A DNA stretch of 54,760 nucleotides, from assembly GCA_016190625.1 (NCBI GenBank), contig JACPQF010000013.1, positions 1 through 54,760 on the forward strand, given 5' to 3'. Below, one piece after another: positions 27,738 through 37,387 of the stretch (positions are counted from its first letter, which is position 1; each line of letters opens with the position of its first letter). Under the pieces are notes generated by a model. That model worked only from the letters and a program-made list of their open reading frames with translations, was not told the origin of the DNA and made no database searches. The position numbers and the translations under genes were made by a program. This stretch comes from Chloroflexota bacterium. GTDB taxonomy: Bacteria > Chloroflexota > Dehalococcoidia > JACPQF01.

Positions 27738-29006
27738 TTGAAGGCGCTGTTTCTTACTCCTCAATTCCCGTATCCGCCCAACAAAGGGACGAGCCTGCGC
27801 AACTACAACCTCATCAGGCACATGGCCACGAGGCATGACATTCACCTGCTCACTTTTGTCGAGGACAGGGAGCAAACCACTGGCGATAACCCTATGCAGT
27901 CCCTCTGCACCGCCATCCACGCGGTCCTTGCCCCCCCGAAGCGCTCACGCCTGGGGCGGCTGCATTCGACGTTACTGAGCTCCTTGCCGGACATGGCGCT
28001 CCGGCTCCGGTCGACGGCGTTCTCACAGAGGCTGGGGCTACTTCTGGAGAGAGACACCTTTGACATCGTGATGGTCGAGGGCATCGAGATGGCGCCGTAC
28101 ATCGACGTGGTACTCGGCGCCTCTCGGCGCCCGGCAGCTATTATCTTCGACGAGCATAACGCCGAGTACCTGCTGCAGCGACGTGCCTTCACCACTGATC
28201 TCAGATCCATGGCCAAATGGCCCGCCGCCTTTTACAGCCTCGTCCAGTGGCAGAAGCTCCGACCCTACGAGCGCCGGGCCTGCCAGCAGGCAACGGCTAT
28301 GGCGGCCGTATCGGAGTCCGATAGGAAGGCGATCCTCTCTCTCGATCCAGCGCTCAAGGTAATGGTAGTTTCTAATGGGATCGACGTCGACTTTTTTCAG
28401 GCAGGCGGTAAGTCTGATGGCCGGCCAATTCATGCCGTGCCGCCCGTAGGGGCGTCCTTCCGCCGAAGGACGCCCCTACTCGTATTCGTCGGCACGATGG
28501 ACTATCGTCCGAACGTCGATGCCATGGTCTGGTTTTGCCGGGAGGTTCTCCCATTGGTGCGGCGAGAGATACCGGCGGCCCAGTTGCAGATCGTCGGGCG
28601 AAATCCGACCGCGGCCGTCCGGAAGGCCGCTGGGGAGAACGTCGAGATCGTGGGTGGCGTGGACGACGTCCGGCCATATATCTGCGGGGCGGACGTCTAT
28701 GTCGTACCGATGCGCATCGGCGGCGGTGTGCGCTTCAAGGTGCTGGAGGCCATGGCCTGTGGCGTTCCCGTGGTGAGCACGGGCATGGGCGCCGAGGGAA
28801 TCGAGGTCGTCGACGGCGAGCATCTTCTTCTGGCCGAGGAGTCGGCGGATTTCGCCGCCAAGGTGCTCCGCCTTCTTGGAGACAAGCCTCTGGCCAGGGC
28901 CCTGACTGAGAAGGCAAGAGAGCGGGCGATTTCGCTCTACGATTGGCGGCTCATAGCGCCCAAGCTGGAGGAGCTTTGGCAGAAGTGCGCCAGGGAAGGC
29001 GCGTAG
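27738..29006 (+). CDS. GT4-type glycosyltransferase with an in-frame palindrome insertion
   Basis: 422 aa, GT-B fold. N-terminal FLTPQFPYPPNKGTSLRNYN and the C-terminal nucleotide-sugar site VVPMRIGGGVRFKVLEAMAC then GVPVVSTGMGAEGIE are family marks. Between residues about 237 and 249 the text PVGASFRRRTPLL is encoded by a 34-bp palindrome of the GTAGGGGCG family (28446-28479) just before LVFVGTMDYRPNVDAM, the start of the second Rossmann domain. The frame is kept open. Start is TTG at 27738 one base after the lipoprotein gene. Confidence 0.87.
   Translation: MKALFLTPQFPYPPNKGTSLRNYNLIRHMATRHDIHLLTFVEDREQTTGDNPMQSLCTAIHAVLAPPKRSRLGRLHSTLLSSLPDMALRLRSTAFSQRLGLLLERDTFDIVMVEGIEMAPYIDVVLGASRRPAAIIFDEHNAEYLLQRRAFTTDLRSMAKWPAAFYSLVQWQKLRPYERRACQQATAMAAVSESDRKAILSLDPALKVMVVSNGIDVDFFQAGGKSDGRPIHAVPPVGASFRRRTPLLVFVGTMDYRPNVDAMVWFCREVLPLVRREIPAAQLQIVGRNPTAAVRKAAGENVEIVGGVDDVRPYICGADVYVVPMRIGGGVRFKVLEAMACGVPVVSTGMGAEGIEVVDGEHLLLAEESADFAAKVLRLLGDKPLARALTEKARERAISLYDWRLIAPKLEELWQKCAREGA
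28446..28479. repeat. GTAGGGGCG palindrome within a coding sequence
   Basis: GTAGGGGCGTCCTTC-CGCC-GAAGGACGCCCCTAC, 15-bp perfect arms. It encodes about 12 extra residues at the hinge of the glycosyltransferase. Confidence 0.9.
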
Positions 29007-29031
29007 TCCTACGGTAATTGGGGCCAGAGGA

Positions 29032-30159
29032 ATGCGGATTGGCATCGACGCCCGCCACTTTTTTTACAGACAGGCGGGATTATACACATACGTGACCAGG
29101 CTCCTCGACGCACTTGCCGCCACTGGCGGCGAGGAAGAGTTTAGGGTAATTCTGAGCGCCAAAGACAAAGCCACAAAGCTGCCTGATAGCCCTCGCTTGC
29201 GCCGCCGCTCCGCCTGGACGCCACCCCACAATCGTTTCGAGCAGGTCTTTCTGCCACTAGAGCTGGCCGCCGCCGGTCTTGACGTTCTCCACAGCACCGA
29301 TTTCATCCCCCCTTTTCGCCGGAACTTCAAGTCGGTCATCTCCGTGCATGACCTCGCCTTCCGCCTGTATCCAGAAACCATCACCGCCGAGAGCAAGCGC
29401 TACTACGGTCAGATATACCGGGCCGTAGAGAGCGCCGATGGCATCGTCGCCATCTCCGAGAGCACGAAGCGGGACATGGTTCGACTTCTGGGCCTCCCGG
29501 CAGAGCGGGTAACCGTGACCCATCTGGGCGTCGACTCCAGCTACATGCCCCTAGCAGATTGGGGCGGCGGCCAGCGGTTCTGCGAAGACAACGGGCTGCC
29601 GTCAAGCTTCGCTCTCTGCGTCGGCACCATCGAGCCTCGAAAGAACCTCAGCACGCTGGTCGAGGCATGGTCCATCCTTCGGCGGGAGGCTGAGGCTACC
29701 TGGCGGGGTACGAAGCTGGTGCTTGCCGGAAGGAGAGGCTGGCTGTACGAGGATGTATTCACGGCGATCGAGCGCCGGGGTCTGGCCGGGGAAATAGTCT
29801 TCTTCGAGCCTCAGGGACCGCAACATCTGCTTGCCCTCTACAACACAGCGCGCCTTCTTGTTTTCCCGTCGCTCTACGAAGGCTTCGGCCTCCCTCCCCT
29901 GGAGGCCATGGCCTGTGGCCTGCCCGTAGTTTGCGCCAACACTTCCTCCCTGCCCGAGGTGGTTGGCGACGCCGCCCTCATGGTGGAACCAACCGATGCG
30001 GCCGCCCTCGCCGGGGCGATCCTCCGCGCTGCGACCGACGAAGACCTTCGCCGGAGCCTGCGCGAGCGGGGATTGCGTCAGGCGGCCAAGTTCACCTGGC
30101 AGACAACCGCCGAGCAAACTTTGGCGGTGTACCGAGCGGTGCTGGGGAAAAAGGGGTAG
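29032..30159 (+). CDS. GT4-type glycosyltransferase
   Basis: 375 aa. Starts MRIGIDARHFFYRQAGLYTY (glycine-rich acceptor side), contains KSVISVHDLAFRLYP, ESTKRDMVRLLGLP, the domain-2 start CVGTIEPRKNLSTLVEAW and the donor site VFPSLYEGFGLPPLEAMACG with the E-x7-E motif (E-G-F-G-L-P-P-L-E). Likely transfers mannose or a similar sugar from a nucleotide donor to a cell-surface glycan. Follows the other glycosyltransferase by 25 bases on the same strand. Confidence 0.92.
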   Translation: MRIGIDARHFFYRQAGLYTYVTRLLDALAATGGEEEFRVILSAKDKATKLPDSPRLRRRSAWTPPHNRFEQVFLPLELAAAGLDVLHSTDFIPPFRRNFKSVISVHDLAFRLYPETITAESKRYYGQIYRAVESADGIVAISESTKRDMVRLLGLPAERVTVTHLGVDSSYMPLADWGGGQRFCEDNGLPSSFALCVGTIEPRKNLSTLVEAWSILRREAEATWRGTKLVLAGRRGWLYEDVFTAIERRGLAGEIVFFEPQGPQHLLALYNTARLLVFPSLYEGFGLPPLEAMACGLPVVCANTSSLPEVVGDAALMVEPTDAAALAGAILRAATDEDLRRSLRERGLRQAAKFTWQTTAEQTLAVYRAVLGKKG

Positions 30160-30213
30160 GTCCTCACCGGCCGCCCGAGATGGTTCGGGAACGGTGCGGA
30201 TGGCTTCAATTAT

Positions 30214-30253
30214 CGTAGGGGCGAATCCTTCGGCCGAAGGATTCGCCCCTACG
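30214..30253. repeat. 40-bp perfect palindrome, GTAGGGGCG family
   Basis: CGTAGGGGCGAATCCTTCGG followed by its complement, between the second glycosyltransferase and the protease. It could act as a mRNA stem-loop. No gene in 30160-30402. Confidence 0.9.
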
Positions 30254-30402
30254 GTGTTCGTGATCTAGGTTCGTCTCTTTCTTGAACCACCTCTTCCGCT
30301 TTCCGCTTTCCCCTGAGGCATAGCTCTTGCAAACCCGTATCAGGTCGAGTTGCGAAACGCCCTCGCGTTCGCACTCGTCCGAACGTAACGCAGGAGATAG
30401 GC

Positions 30403-31761
30403 ATGAGAAGAATTCCGACTTTGCTCGTCACGCTTTCTCTGGTCCTCAGCCTGATAGGGCCTTTAACTGCCCTTCCTGTCCACGCCGAACCAGATTTCCC
30501 CGTGGCCAGTGGGCATTTCTATACACAAGCAAGCCCCAACGGTGCCGCCGGTTTCGGTTTTCGCGTGACCGACGACGGAGGCATTCCCTTCTGGAGCCTC
30601 TACCAGCAGCTTGGCGGACCGGATGTCCTAGGTTATCCCATCTCGAAGCGATTCCAATGGCAAGGCTTCGTGCATCAGGCGACCGAAAAGGCCATACTCC
30701 AGTGGCAACCGGACGCGGGCTTTAGTAGGGTGGCCTTCGTCAACGTGTTCGACGAGCTATCCGATGCCGGCCAGGACAACTGGCTTCTGATCTTCAAATC
30801 CACACCCAAACCGAACATATCCAATGCCGGGGAGGCCGGTCAATCCCTGGACGCCATCACAGCCAGCAGACTTGCCATTCTCGACGGAAGGCCGGCGATA
30901 AAGGCCAAGTACTTTTCCGTCGCCGGCTCGATAGATCCTGTGCTTCTGTATGGTCTGCCCACCTCGAGTATTCAGGATTTGGGCAATAGCTTCGTGGTTC
31001 GCCTGCAGAGAGCGGTCATCCAGGAGTGGACACAGGATACCCCCTGGGCCAAAGCGGGAGAGGTAACTGTCGCCAACGGTGGGTCCATCGCCTTGGAGGC
31101 GGGGATCATCCCACCGGCGGCCAAGAGTCCCGAGCTGCCTCCCATCGGCGGTGAGCCGGACTTGCCAGCTCTGTCGCCGGATGCGGAACAGGTTGCCAAC
31201 ACAGCCAGGCCGGCCGTGGTCAAGATAACTCTCCCCAATGGCGACTTCGGTTCTGGATTCATCGTCGATCCCAAGGGGCTGATTCTAACCAATGCCCACG
31301 TGGTAGAGAGGGCAAACATAGTGCGTGTACGCCTCCCTGATGGGCGATCCTTCGATGGACTGGTACGTGGCCGCGACGGGATCGCCGACGTAGCCCTCGT
31401 GAGTATACAGGCGCAAGGGTTGCCGACGGTCAGGCTGGGCAATTCCGATACCGTTCAGCCCGGAGATTCAGTCGTCGCCATCGGTTACACGCCCGTCGTT
31501 CCCGGCGCGCCGAGCTCTCGCATCGGCGTGGTGCGCGACCTCGCGGGCAATCCACCGTTTGGAGGTGCGGGACTATTCGAAGCCATCGGCTCGGACACGT
31601 TCATTCATCCAGGCGACAGTGGCGGCCCACTCTTGAACCTGAGGGGCGAAGTTGTGGGCATCAATACGGCGATATTCATTTCTGATTCGCCGATGCAAAC
31701 GTTGCAAGCATCATCTCTCGCCATAAACGTCGCCAAGGCGTTCTTGAACAGTTTGAGGTAG
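30403..31761 (+). CDS. Secreted trypsin-like (HtrA-type) serine protease with surface module
   Basis: 452 aa. Signal peptide (1-28, ending PVHAEP), then a module of about 150 residues containing PFWSLYQQLGGPDVLGYPIS and VHQATEKAILQW, which is like the 'GYPIS' modules common on Chloroflexota secreted proteins. The protease domain (about 265-452) has the triad: His in LTNAHVVE, Asp in GIADVALV, Ser in HPGDSGGPLLN. No PDZ domain follows, unlike DegP. Probably acts at the cell surface. The EEP gene starts 17 bases downstream. Confidence 0.9.
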   Translation: MRRIPTLLVTLSLVLSLIGPLTALPVHAEPDFPVASGHFYTQASPNGAAGFGFRVTDDGGIPFWSLYQQLGGPDVLGYPISKRFQWQGFVHQATEKAILQWQPDAGFSRVAFVNVFDELSDAGQDNWLLIFKSTPKPNISNAGEAGQSLDAITASRLAILDGRPAIKAKYFSVAGSIDPVLLYGLPTSSIQDLGNSFVVRLQRAVIQEWTQDTPWAKAGEVTVANGGSIALEAGIIPPAAKSPELPPIGGEPDLPALSPDAEQVANTARPAVVKITLPNGDFGSGFIVDPKGLILTNAHVVERANIVRVRLPDGRSFDGLVRGRDGIADVALVSIQAQGLPTVRLGNSDTVQPGDSVVAIGYTPVVPGAPSSRIGVVRDLAGNPPFGGAGLFEAIGSDTFIHPGDSGGPLLNLRGEVVGINTAIFISDSPMQTLQASSLAINVAKAFLNSLR

Positions 31762-31778
31762 CGCGCTGGAGAACAGGC

Positions 31779-32813
31779 ATGAGGAGCTTTTTCTCCTCCA
31801 TAGTCTTCGTAGTGGGGCTCGCATATGCCGGGCCCCTCGTCGGCTATTTCCTGGTCAGGTGGGCTTTGCCGGTTTCGCCCTGGTGGCTCGACCTGGCGGA
31901 CACCTTTGCCCTCTACCTGTTTGCCCCGGTCGTGCCCTTGCTCTTTCTGGGGTTGGTTCTCTGGTCCCGCTCCCTTCTAACGCTATGCGTCTTCCCCGTG
32001 GCCATGTTCGTGTTTCTCTTCGGCCAACAGTTCCTGCCTCAGCCGGCCAAACCAGTGGAGAAGGGAACCGAATTCAAGGTCATGACTTACAACATCCTCG
32101 GCATGAACCGCGATATCCGGGGGATACTGCAAATGGTCGACGAGGAAGACCCCGATGTCATCGCCATCCAGGAGCTGATACCGGAGGTGGCGGCTGCCCT
32201 GTCGAAAGGCATGGCAGAGAGCTATCCCTACCGCTCTCTCGCGCCGCGCGCCGATTACAGCGGCTCCGGAGTATTCAGCCGCCTGCCCATTAAATCGGAG
32301 GAGACTTTCGCGGCGCTTGCCGGCGGCCATCTGTCCCAACACCTGCTGCTGGACGCCGGCGGTCGGGACGTGCACCTGTTCAACCTGCATCCCAACCATC
32401 CTCACGTCAGATACGTGAAGCGGCAGGGGTTTCCTCCCTACGTCATTCAGCGCTTCGAGACGGAGCAGCAGACCATCCAGGTGGAGGCTCTAATGCAGAA
32501 AGTGGAGGAGGTCGATGGGCCGGTGATCGCCGTCGGCGACTTCAACCTGACCGACCAGACCCGCCAGTACCGCCGGGTAACCAGGCACCTCGTCGACACC
32601 CATCGAGAGGTCGGCCGCGGGTTGGGCCTGACCTTTCCCGCCAACGGTAAGCTGCTGCCCTTGCCTTTTCGCCTCCCGATTCTCTATCCCCTGATTCGTA
32701 TCGACTACGTCTTTCACTCTGCCGAGCTAGTGGGCATGGACGTCCACACTGGAGACAGCGCCGGGTCGGATCACCGTCCTGTCATCGCCCAGTTGGGGTT
32801 CAAAGCGCAGTAG
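31779..32813 (+). CDS. Membrane-anchored endonuclease/exonuclease/phosphatase-family hydrolase
   Basis: 344 aa. Three hydrophobic segments (about 5-27, 40-60, 66-85), then an EEP domain: MTYNILGMN, DVIAIQEL (metal Glu), FNLHPNHPH, VIAVGDFNLTD and the closing GSDHRPVIAQL. The active site should face outside. Substrates in this family range from nucleic acids to phospholipids and cannot be told here. It probably forms one unit with the protease gene. Confidence 0.88.
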   Translation: MRSFFSSIVFVVGLAYAGPLVGYFLVRWALPVSPWWLDLADTFALYLFAPVVPLLFLGLVLWSRSLLTLCVFPVAMFVFLFGQQFLPQPAKPVEKGTEFKVMTYNILGMNRDIRGILQMVDEEDPDVIAIQELIPEVAAALSKGMAESYPYRSLAPRADYSGSGVFSRLPIKSEETFAALAGGHLSQHLLLDAGGRDVHLFNLHPNHPHVRYVKRQGFPPYVIQRFETEQQTIQVEALMQKVEEVDGPVIAVGDFNLTDQTRQYRRVTRHLVDTHREVGRGLGLTFPANGKLLPLPFRLPILYPLIRIDYVFHSAELVGMDVHTGDSAGSDHRPVIAQLGFKAQ

Positions 32814-33494
32814 CTGTCGGCAATCAGCCGTCAGCTTTCAGCCGTCAGCCAAAGGCGAGGACTGCCACCATGTCTGGATTAGCACAATAGTCAACAATGC
32901 TCCGCAGGTGCGCTAGGCCGGCTGAAAGGAGGCGGGGCGTCCGTTCCCCTCTCCCGTCCTACTTAGTAGGATGGGAGAGGGCTAGGGTCAATACCTTTCA
33001 AATAACAGTAGTTATGCTGTCACCTCGGGGTCGAGTGATTATCTGTCCTCCTGTAGGGGCGAAGCATTCGCAGAATCAGTTGGTTCGGAGCTCTCAACAT
33101 TCTTTGCGAATGCTTCGCCCTCCCGGTTGGCTATTGTGCGACGCCTGTTCGCGCTGAACGGGCTTGGCGAGAAGACAAAGGCAAGGTGGGCGTAGCATTG
33201 GCGAAGGGGCGTGAATGGCCAGTCCAAGGCCCAGCGCCAACGCTTCGCCCCTACCTACGCAGGGCAGCCATCTACGTCGCGGATTGCACCGTGTAATCGC
33301 TATCAATCTAGGCTGTTTCCTTGGACACATAAGTACACGGCTTGCCCAGCAAGTTTTCACAGGCTTTTTGAGGGCTGGTATTCGCGCTTTGGCCACGGCT
33401 AGAACATCCGCTCCGTCTGTTCATGCGCTTCGTCTCGCATTGAGCGCTTGCCAAGCGCAATCGACAAAGGCTCTTATCCGTGGCTGTCCACGCC
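32814..33494. repeat. Intergenic repeat cluster
   Basis: In order: GTCAGCTTTCAGCCGTCAGC repeats (32812-32850); a hairpin CCCTCTCCCGTCCTA-CTTAG-TAGGATGGGAGAGGG (32947-32981); an inverted repeat with 16-bp perfect arms GGGCGAAGCATTCGCA (33057-33072 / 33105-33120); and an imperfect relative of the element at 10-75 (33188-33203 / 33235-33250). I find no gene in 33255-33494. Confidence 0.7.
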
Positions 33495-36400
33495 TCAAAA
33501 GAATGCGGTGCCCGGCGGGTAGCAGGCTGGTCCGCCGGGCGTCTTCCACACGCCAAAACTGCCAGTCACGTACAAGATGCACGCGGCCAAGGGCTGGTTG
33601 CGGAAGCGGTCGATTGGCGCCCAGGCCTCTAATGCTGGTTGATAGTCACTCGGGAAAGCATCGTAAAACTTGCCGTAGTTGCCACACGGCGGGGCAAAAC
33701 GTAGCGTCACAACGCTATATGTTCGCCCAGTCACTGGCCCGCCAGTAGCGTCGACTTGATTCTGGGAGCAGCCGCGTAAAGAAGCTGAAATCGCCGGTAA
33801 GGCAGCACCGAAAGTTCTTTGATCCGACTCAGGCATAAGCTGGGAGGCCGACTTAATGTCTCCGTCGGCCAGCGCTTGGATGAATACCCTGGCTGCTGCT
33901 ACAGGTGTATCGGGTCCTGCAACTGCCGGAGGACGGGTAGGCACTAATGTGGGTGTCGCTGGAGGACGGGCAGGTGTGAATGTAGGTTGAGGCGCAGCGG
34001 TCGGGGTGATTTTGGGCGTTGAAGAGGATTGGGCAGCGGTGCTACCTAAAGCGTATGTTACAAGTTGCCAGACCACGAGCGTGTGTGGCAGCCCACCTTG
34101 GCCGTCCACGGCGGCCGCGATCAATTCGCCATCAGGCGACAATTGAGGGGCTCTGGACTTACCGTTATTGGTGAGCTTGGTCTCACTGGAGCCGTCGATA
34201 TCCGTTATGAAGATATCGCTTCCGTCGCTAGGACTAGCTCGATCAAAGGCCAATTTGGTGCCATCGGCCGACCAGGACACGACACCGCTTGCCGTCCTAA
34301 GCAGGCCGAGCTTCGAGGGAGGCTTCGATGGAACGGTCTCGGTGCGCGTGATTCCTATCTGTTTAGCGAATAAGGACTCGTGTCCACCAGTGTCAGCGAA
34401 TAAACGTTGTGCAGGAACATAGTTGTCTCCTACATCGTTCACCGCATACGCTACATGGTCGCCTTTGGGAGACCATACGAGGGCAAGAGCACCACCAAGT
34501 CTCTGGCTCTGCCCTGCTACTAGTGTTCGAGGATTGGCATCTATCGTGTCGAGGATGAGAAGACGCCACGACATTACCTTATCGACGCCGGTAAGGCCGG
34601 CAAGAGCAGTGTAGATGATCTTGTCATCCCTGGGCTGCCACAGCGGACCAAATGCTGCCTCAAGAGGCGGCAAGCGAAATACTGATAGGTCGCGGGCCGA
34701 GGAGGCCACGTCGAACAATACGGCAATAGGTCGTCCCGGCTCACTGCCGGTTGCCACAATTCGTTTTCCGTCAGGCGACCATGAAGGTGCACCGGTTATC
34801 TCGGTCGCCTTTAATCGTCTGCGCTGGGAGCCGTCTCGCCGAATGAGTTCGATCTCGCCGTTATAGGCGTCCTTCCCATAGCGCGTGACGGCCAGCCATT
34901 GGCCGTCCGGAGACCATACTGGTCGGAGCAGCCACGGAACATAGTGAACGAAACCCTCAATCAGATAAGGACCGGTGCCAATAGTCGTGGGCGGCGCGCT
35001 TCCGTCAGCCGGCGCGACTCTTAACGAAACCGATAGTCGAGCATATGCTTCGAAGTCGTCCGGGTACGTCGCTGGTCCGGTGAGCCATGCCAGCGTCTTG
35101 CCGTCTGGAGACCATGATACTGGAGAACCCAGCAGTTCGCTAGCAATTATCTTCTGCTCGCCGAGTTCCAGCTTGCCGGCCGAGGCGGAAACAGAGCTTG
35201 TCGGTGACGAAGTGGCTTGGGCGAGAGCGCCTGGAGTGCTGGGTGCAATATCGCTGCATGACTTAGCAGCTTGGGGAATTTCTGATACTCCCTCGTCTAC
35301 CAGTACAAGGCCTCCGAGATATCGGTAGACCTTCTGGTAGTGGTAGCGCATGTTTGTGGAAGGGAATTGAATAATCACGCGAGGAGCGCTTACGCAGAAC
35401 CTTTCGATAAGGTCAGCGATTCGGACTCCCCACACAACTGCATCCCCACCCGTCGCCAGCCTAATGAGCATAAGGCAGTTTGGTCCCGAAGGATTCTCGC
35501 CGACGCCCACGGCCCCATACTGGTTACAGGCGACGCCGTGTGCGAAAGCTACAACCTGATGCGTGCTATCATTGTCCACTGACAGTAGCCCAACGTCATT
35601 TGGTGTGACGCCCAGCATCTGAGCAACACGAAATTGCAGTTGTTCCTTACTTAACATCGCGGAGCCAGCGGTGCCCGATACAGAGGGGAGGAGTCGGACG
35701 GTACCAAACGGCTTGCCGACGCTCGTAACGCCTTCGATGCCGAAGAGTAGCGGCAACTCCAACACTTTCTCGATCCGCAGCCCTACGTCGATGATGGTGA
35801 GACTGGTGGACAGACTGGCTGCCGATACGCCGAGCTGCGTCTGGAGGAATCCCCGGAAGGCGGAGGAGCGGAGGGCTTCCACTACCTCGCTGACCACCTG
35901 CATTAGGTTATCGTCCTTGAGAGCCTTGCCTATCTTGTATAGTGTGAAGATGGGCAAGTTCTTGCCGAGGGCCTGCATGTCCCAATCGGCCGCCTTAACG
36001 GCGATGTCGCCAAGCGCAGTCCCGACCTCCAGGGGCAGAGCGTCCTTGAGAACAAGACGCCAGAAGACCTCTGCCCCATAGATTACTGCAAGCTTCTCCT
36101 GCGTGACCGCATCGACGCCGATCCCATCTGCGAAGAGTACAACCTCCTCGCCCTGTCGAAACGGCATCCGCCCGAGCGATGCTGTAGACTTGCTGCAGTC
36201 GTAGTCGGCGCTTAGGGTGCTGACGCGGAACCTGACCCGGCAAGGTGGAAGCAGCACCCACGGGCGCAGTTTGGATCCCGAAGCGGCGAACTTCATGCTT
36301 ACCACATACCAGAGTGGGTGCTGATTTCGAAGGATTATCTCCCCCGTGGGCACGCCACTTTCGAGGGTGACGTTCCGCAGGTCGGCGTCTAGGACGTTGA

Positions 36401-36560
36401 TGTCCCCCTGAACTGATATGGTTACTCGTGGGGGGTCGTTGGGCAACGGCGCCCTACCCAAATCATCAGCATAGACCAGGCGCGGAATCGCCAGTATGGG
36501 TGACAGCAGGATCACAACTGTAAGGCAGAATCGGATATAGGGGTTATGAGCAGTTCGCAT
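33495..36560 (-). CDS. Large secreted protein with TolB-like propeller
   Basis: 1021 aa. Signal peptide (1-31). Residues 35-455 are an N-terminal region I do not recognise (one candidate Cys pair in PPCRVRFRVSTLSADYDCSK and a repeat-rich helical middle). After a Ser/Thr linker comes a six-bladed TolB/PD40-like propeller (about 475-845) with blades marked by [66 protein letters not shown] and PQLSPDGELIAAA. Then a Thr/Pro linker (855-890) and a C-terminal domain (890-1021) starting PVAAARVFIQALADGDIKSA, resembling small SnoaL/NTF2-like lipoprotein tails. Role unknown, extracellular. Confidence 0.85.
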   Translation of the reverse strand: MRTAHNPYIRFCLTVVILLSPILAIPRLVYADDLGRAPLPNDPPRVTISVQGDINVLDADLRNVTLESGVPTGEIILRNQHPLWYVVSMKFAASGSKLRPWVLLPPCRVRFRVSTLSADYDCSKSTASLGRMPFRQGEEVVLFADGIGVDAVTQEKLAVIYGAEVFWRLVLKDALPLEVGTALGDIAVKAADWDMQALGKNLPIFTLYKIGKALKDDNLMQVVSEVVEALRSSAFRGFLQTQLGVSAASLSTSLTIIDVGLRIEKVLELPLLFGIEGVTSVGKPFGTVRLLPSVSGTAGSAMLSKEQLQFRVAQMLGVTPNDVGLLSVDNDSTHQVVAFAHGVACNQYGAVGVGENPSGPNCLMLIRLATGGDAVVWGVRIADLIERFCVSAPRVIIQFPSTNMRYHYQKVYRYLGGLVLVDEGVSEIPQAAKSCSDIAPSTPGALAQATSSPTSSVSASAGKLELGEQKIIASELLGSPVSWSPDGKTLAWLTGPATYPDDFEAYARLSVSLRVAPADGSAPPTTIGTGPYLIEGFVHYVPWLLRPVWSPDGQWLAVTRYGKDAYNGEIELIRRDGSQRRRLKATEITGAPSWSPDGKRIVATGSEPGRPIAVLFDVASSARDLSVFRLPPLEAAFGPLWQPRDDKIIYTALAGLTGVDKVMSWRLLILDTIDANPRTLVAGQSQRLGGALALVWSPKGDHVAYAVNDVGDNYVPAQRLFADTGGHESLFAKQIGITRTETVPSKPPSKLGLLRTASGVVSWSADGTKLAFDRASPSDGSDIFITDIDGSSETKLTNNGKSRAPQLSPDGELIAAAVDGQGGLPHTLVVWQLVTYALGSTAAQSSSTPKITPTAAPQPTFTPARPPATPTLVPTRPPAVAGPDTPVAAARVFIQALADGDIKSASQLMPESDQRTFGAALPAISASLRGCSQNQVDATGGPVTGRTYSVVTLRFAPPCGNYGKFYDAFPSDYQPALEAWAPIDRFRNQPLAACILYVTGSFGVWKTPGGPACYPPGTAFF

Positions 36561-36593
36561 GGCGCCCCTCCGATGGTTTGCTGGATGGGCTGC

Positions 36594-37106
36594 CTACCGC
36601 GGCAGATTCGCTTTGCTCACAGAGTATTGCTTCCCATTATCGAGTACGGCTGTTAGCCGGTAGTCCTCACTATCGGCGCTCAACTGGTAGTCATAGGATT
36701 GCTTCGACACAGGGTCGACTGGCGGCCGGGTGAGCGGGTTGCCGTCGACCTTTGGGGCGAAGGTGGGAAACAGGTCGGCCAGAGCGCGTGGATAGACGCC
36801 TTTGGCCATACGGTGTTTCTCCAGACTGACCTGCAGCGATACGATCTCGAGAATACGCTGGGCATCCGGTGCAAAGCCTTTGCCGGGAACGTAGGCCGGT
36901 TCATTCGGTTTGGCAAGGAGGTCGGCATAAGGCTGTGATGCCGGGCTGTCATTGGCTGTCGTCGAAGTGGTCCCTTCGGCGCCGGGACCCAATCCCGGTG
37001 GCCAAGGCAGTTGTCCGCGGTTGAGGCCAATGTAGTAGGCCGCACCGACCAGCAAAGCAACGACGAGAACCGCAATCCCCCACTTGACCAACGCACGCCT
37101 GTTCAT
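36594..37106 (-). CDS. Membrane-anchored protein with pseudopilin-like C-terminus
   Basis: 170 aa from ATG at 37106, preceded by GGAAGAGG; the frame is open to 37268. Short basic N-terminus, membrane helix (about 8-30), Gly/Thr/Ser linker, then RILEIVSLQVSLEKHRMAKG, VYPRALADLFPTF and NPLTRPPVDPVSKQSYDYQL followed by DSEDYRLTAVLDNG. That end resembles GspG/type II pseudopilin tails (Y-P-x-x-L-x-D-L ... D-P-x-x-x-x-Y-x-Y), but the prepilin cleavage site is absent. It lies 33 bases upstream of the large propeller gene on the same strand. Confidence 0.65.
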   Translation of the reverse strand: MNRRALVKWGIAVLVVALLVGAAYYIGLNRGQLPWPPGLGPGAEGTTSTTANDSPASQPYADLLAKPNEPAYVPGKGFAPDAQRILEIVSLQVSLEKHRMAKGVYPRALADLFPTFAPKVDGNPLTRPPVDPVSKQSYDYQLSADSEDYRLTAVLDNGKQYSVSKANLPR

Positions 37107-37310
37107 AGCTGTCCTCTTCCGGAGATCCCAGCGCCGGTGGATTACTGCGTCTGCCTTCCAGCCGCCGAAGAGATCTGAAGACATCATTGTACGGCTGCCG
37201 TCAGGCTTCACAGGATGTCGGGCAAGGGCAACCGTCTGACACACTTGCCGCTCCAGAGAGACGAGCAATTGTATTATAGGCCCTTTGTCAAGTTATTCAT
37301 CTTGAACCCA

Positions 37311-37339
37311 TTGACTTGAGAATCCTTGACTGCTACAGT
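37311..37339 (+). promoter_or_regulatory. Promoter of the DNA methyltransferase gene
   Basis: TTGACT (37311-37316), 17-bp spacer, TACAGT (37334-37339). The gene's start is about 45 bases downstream of the expected transcript start. Confidence 0.6.
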
Positions 37340-37387
37340 GATGGCAGAACAAACGCCATCTAGCTGCTGTTACCAAGGAGCACGCTC

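Noticed and set aside
33255-33494. Transposase remnant in the repeat-rich gap
   Set aside because: Both strands were read, but no transposase motif could be recognised.
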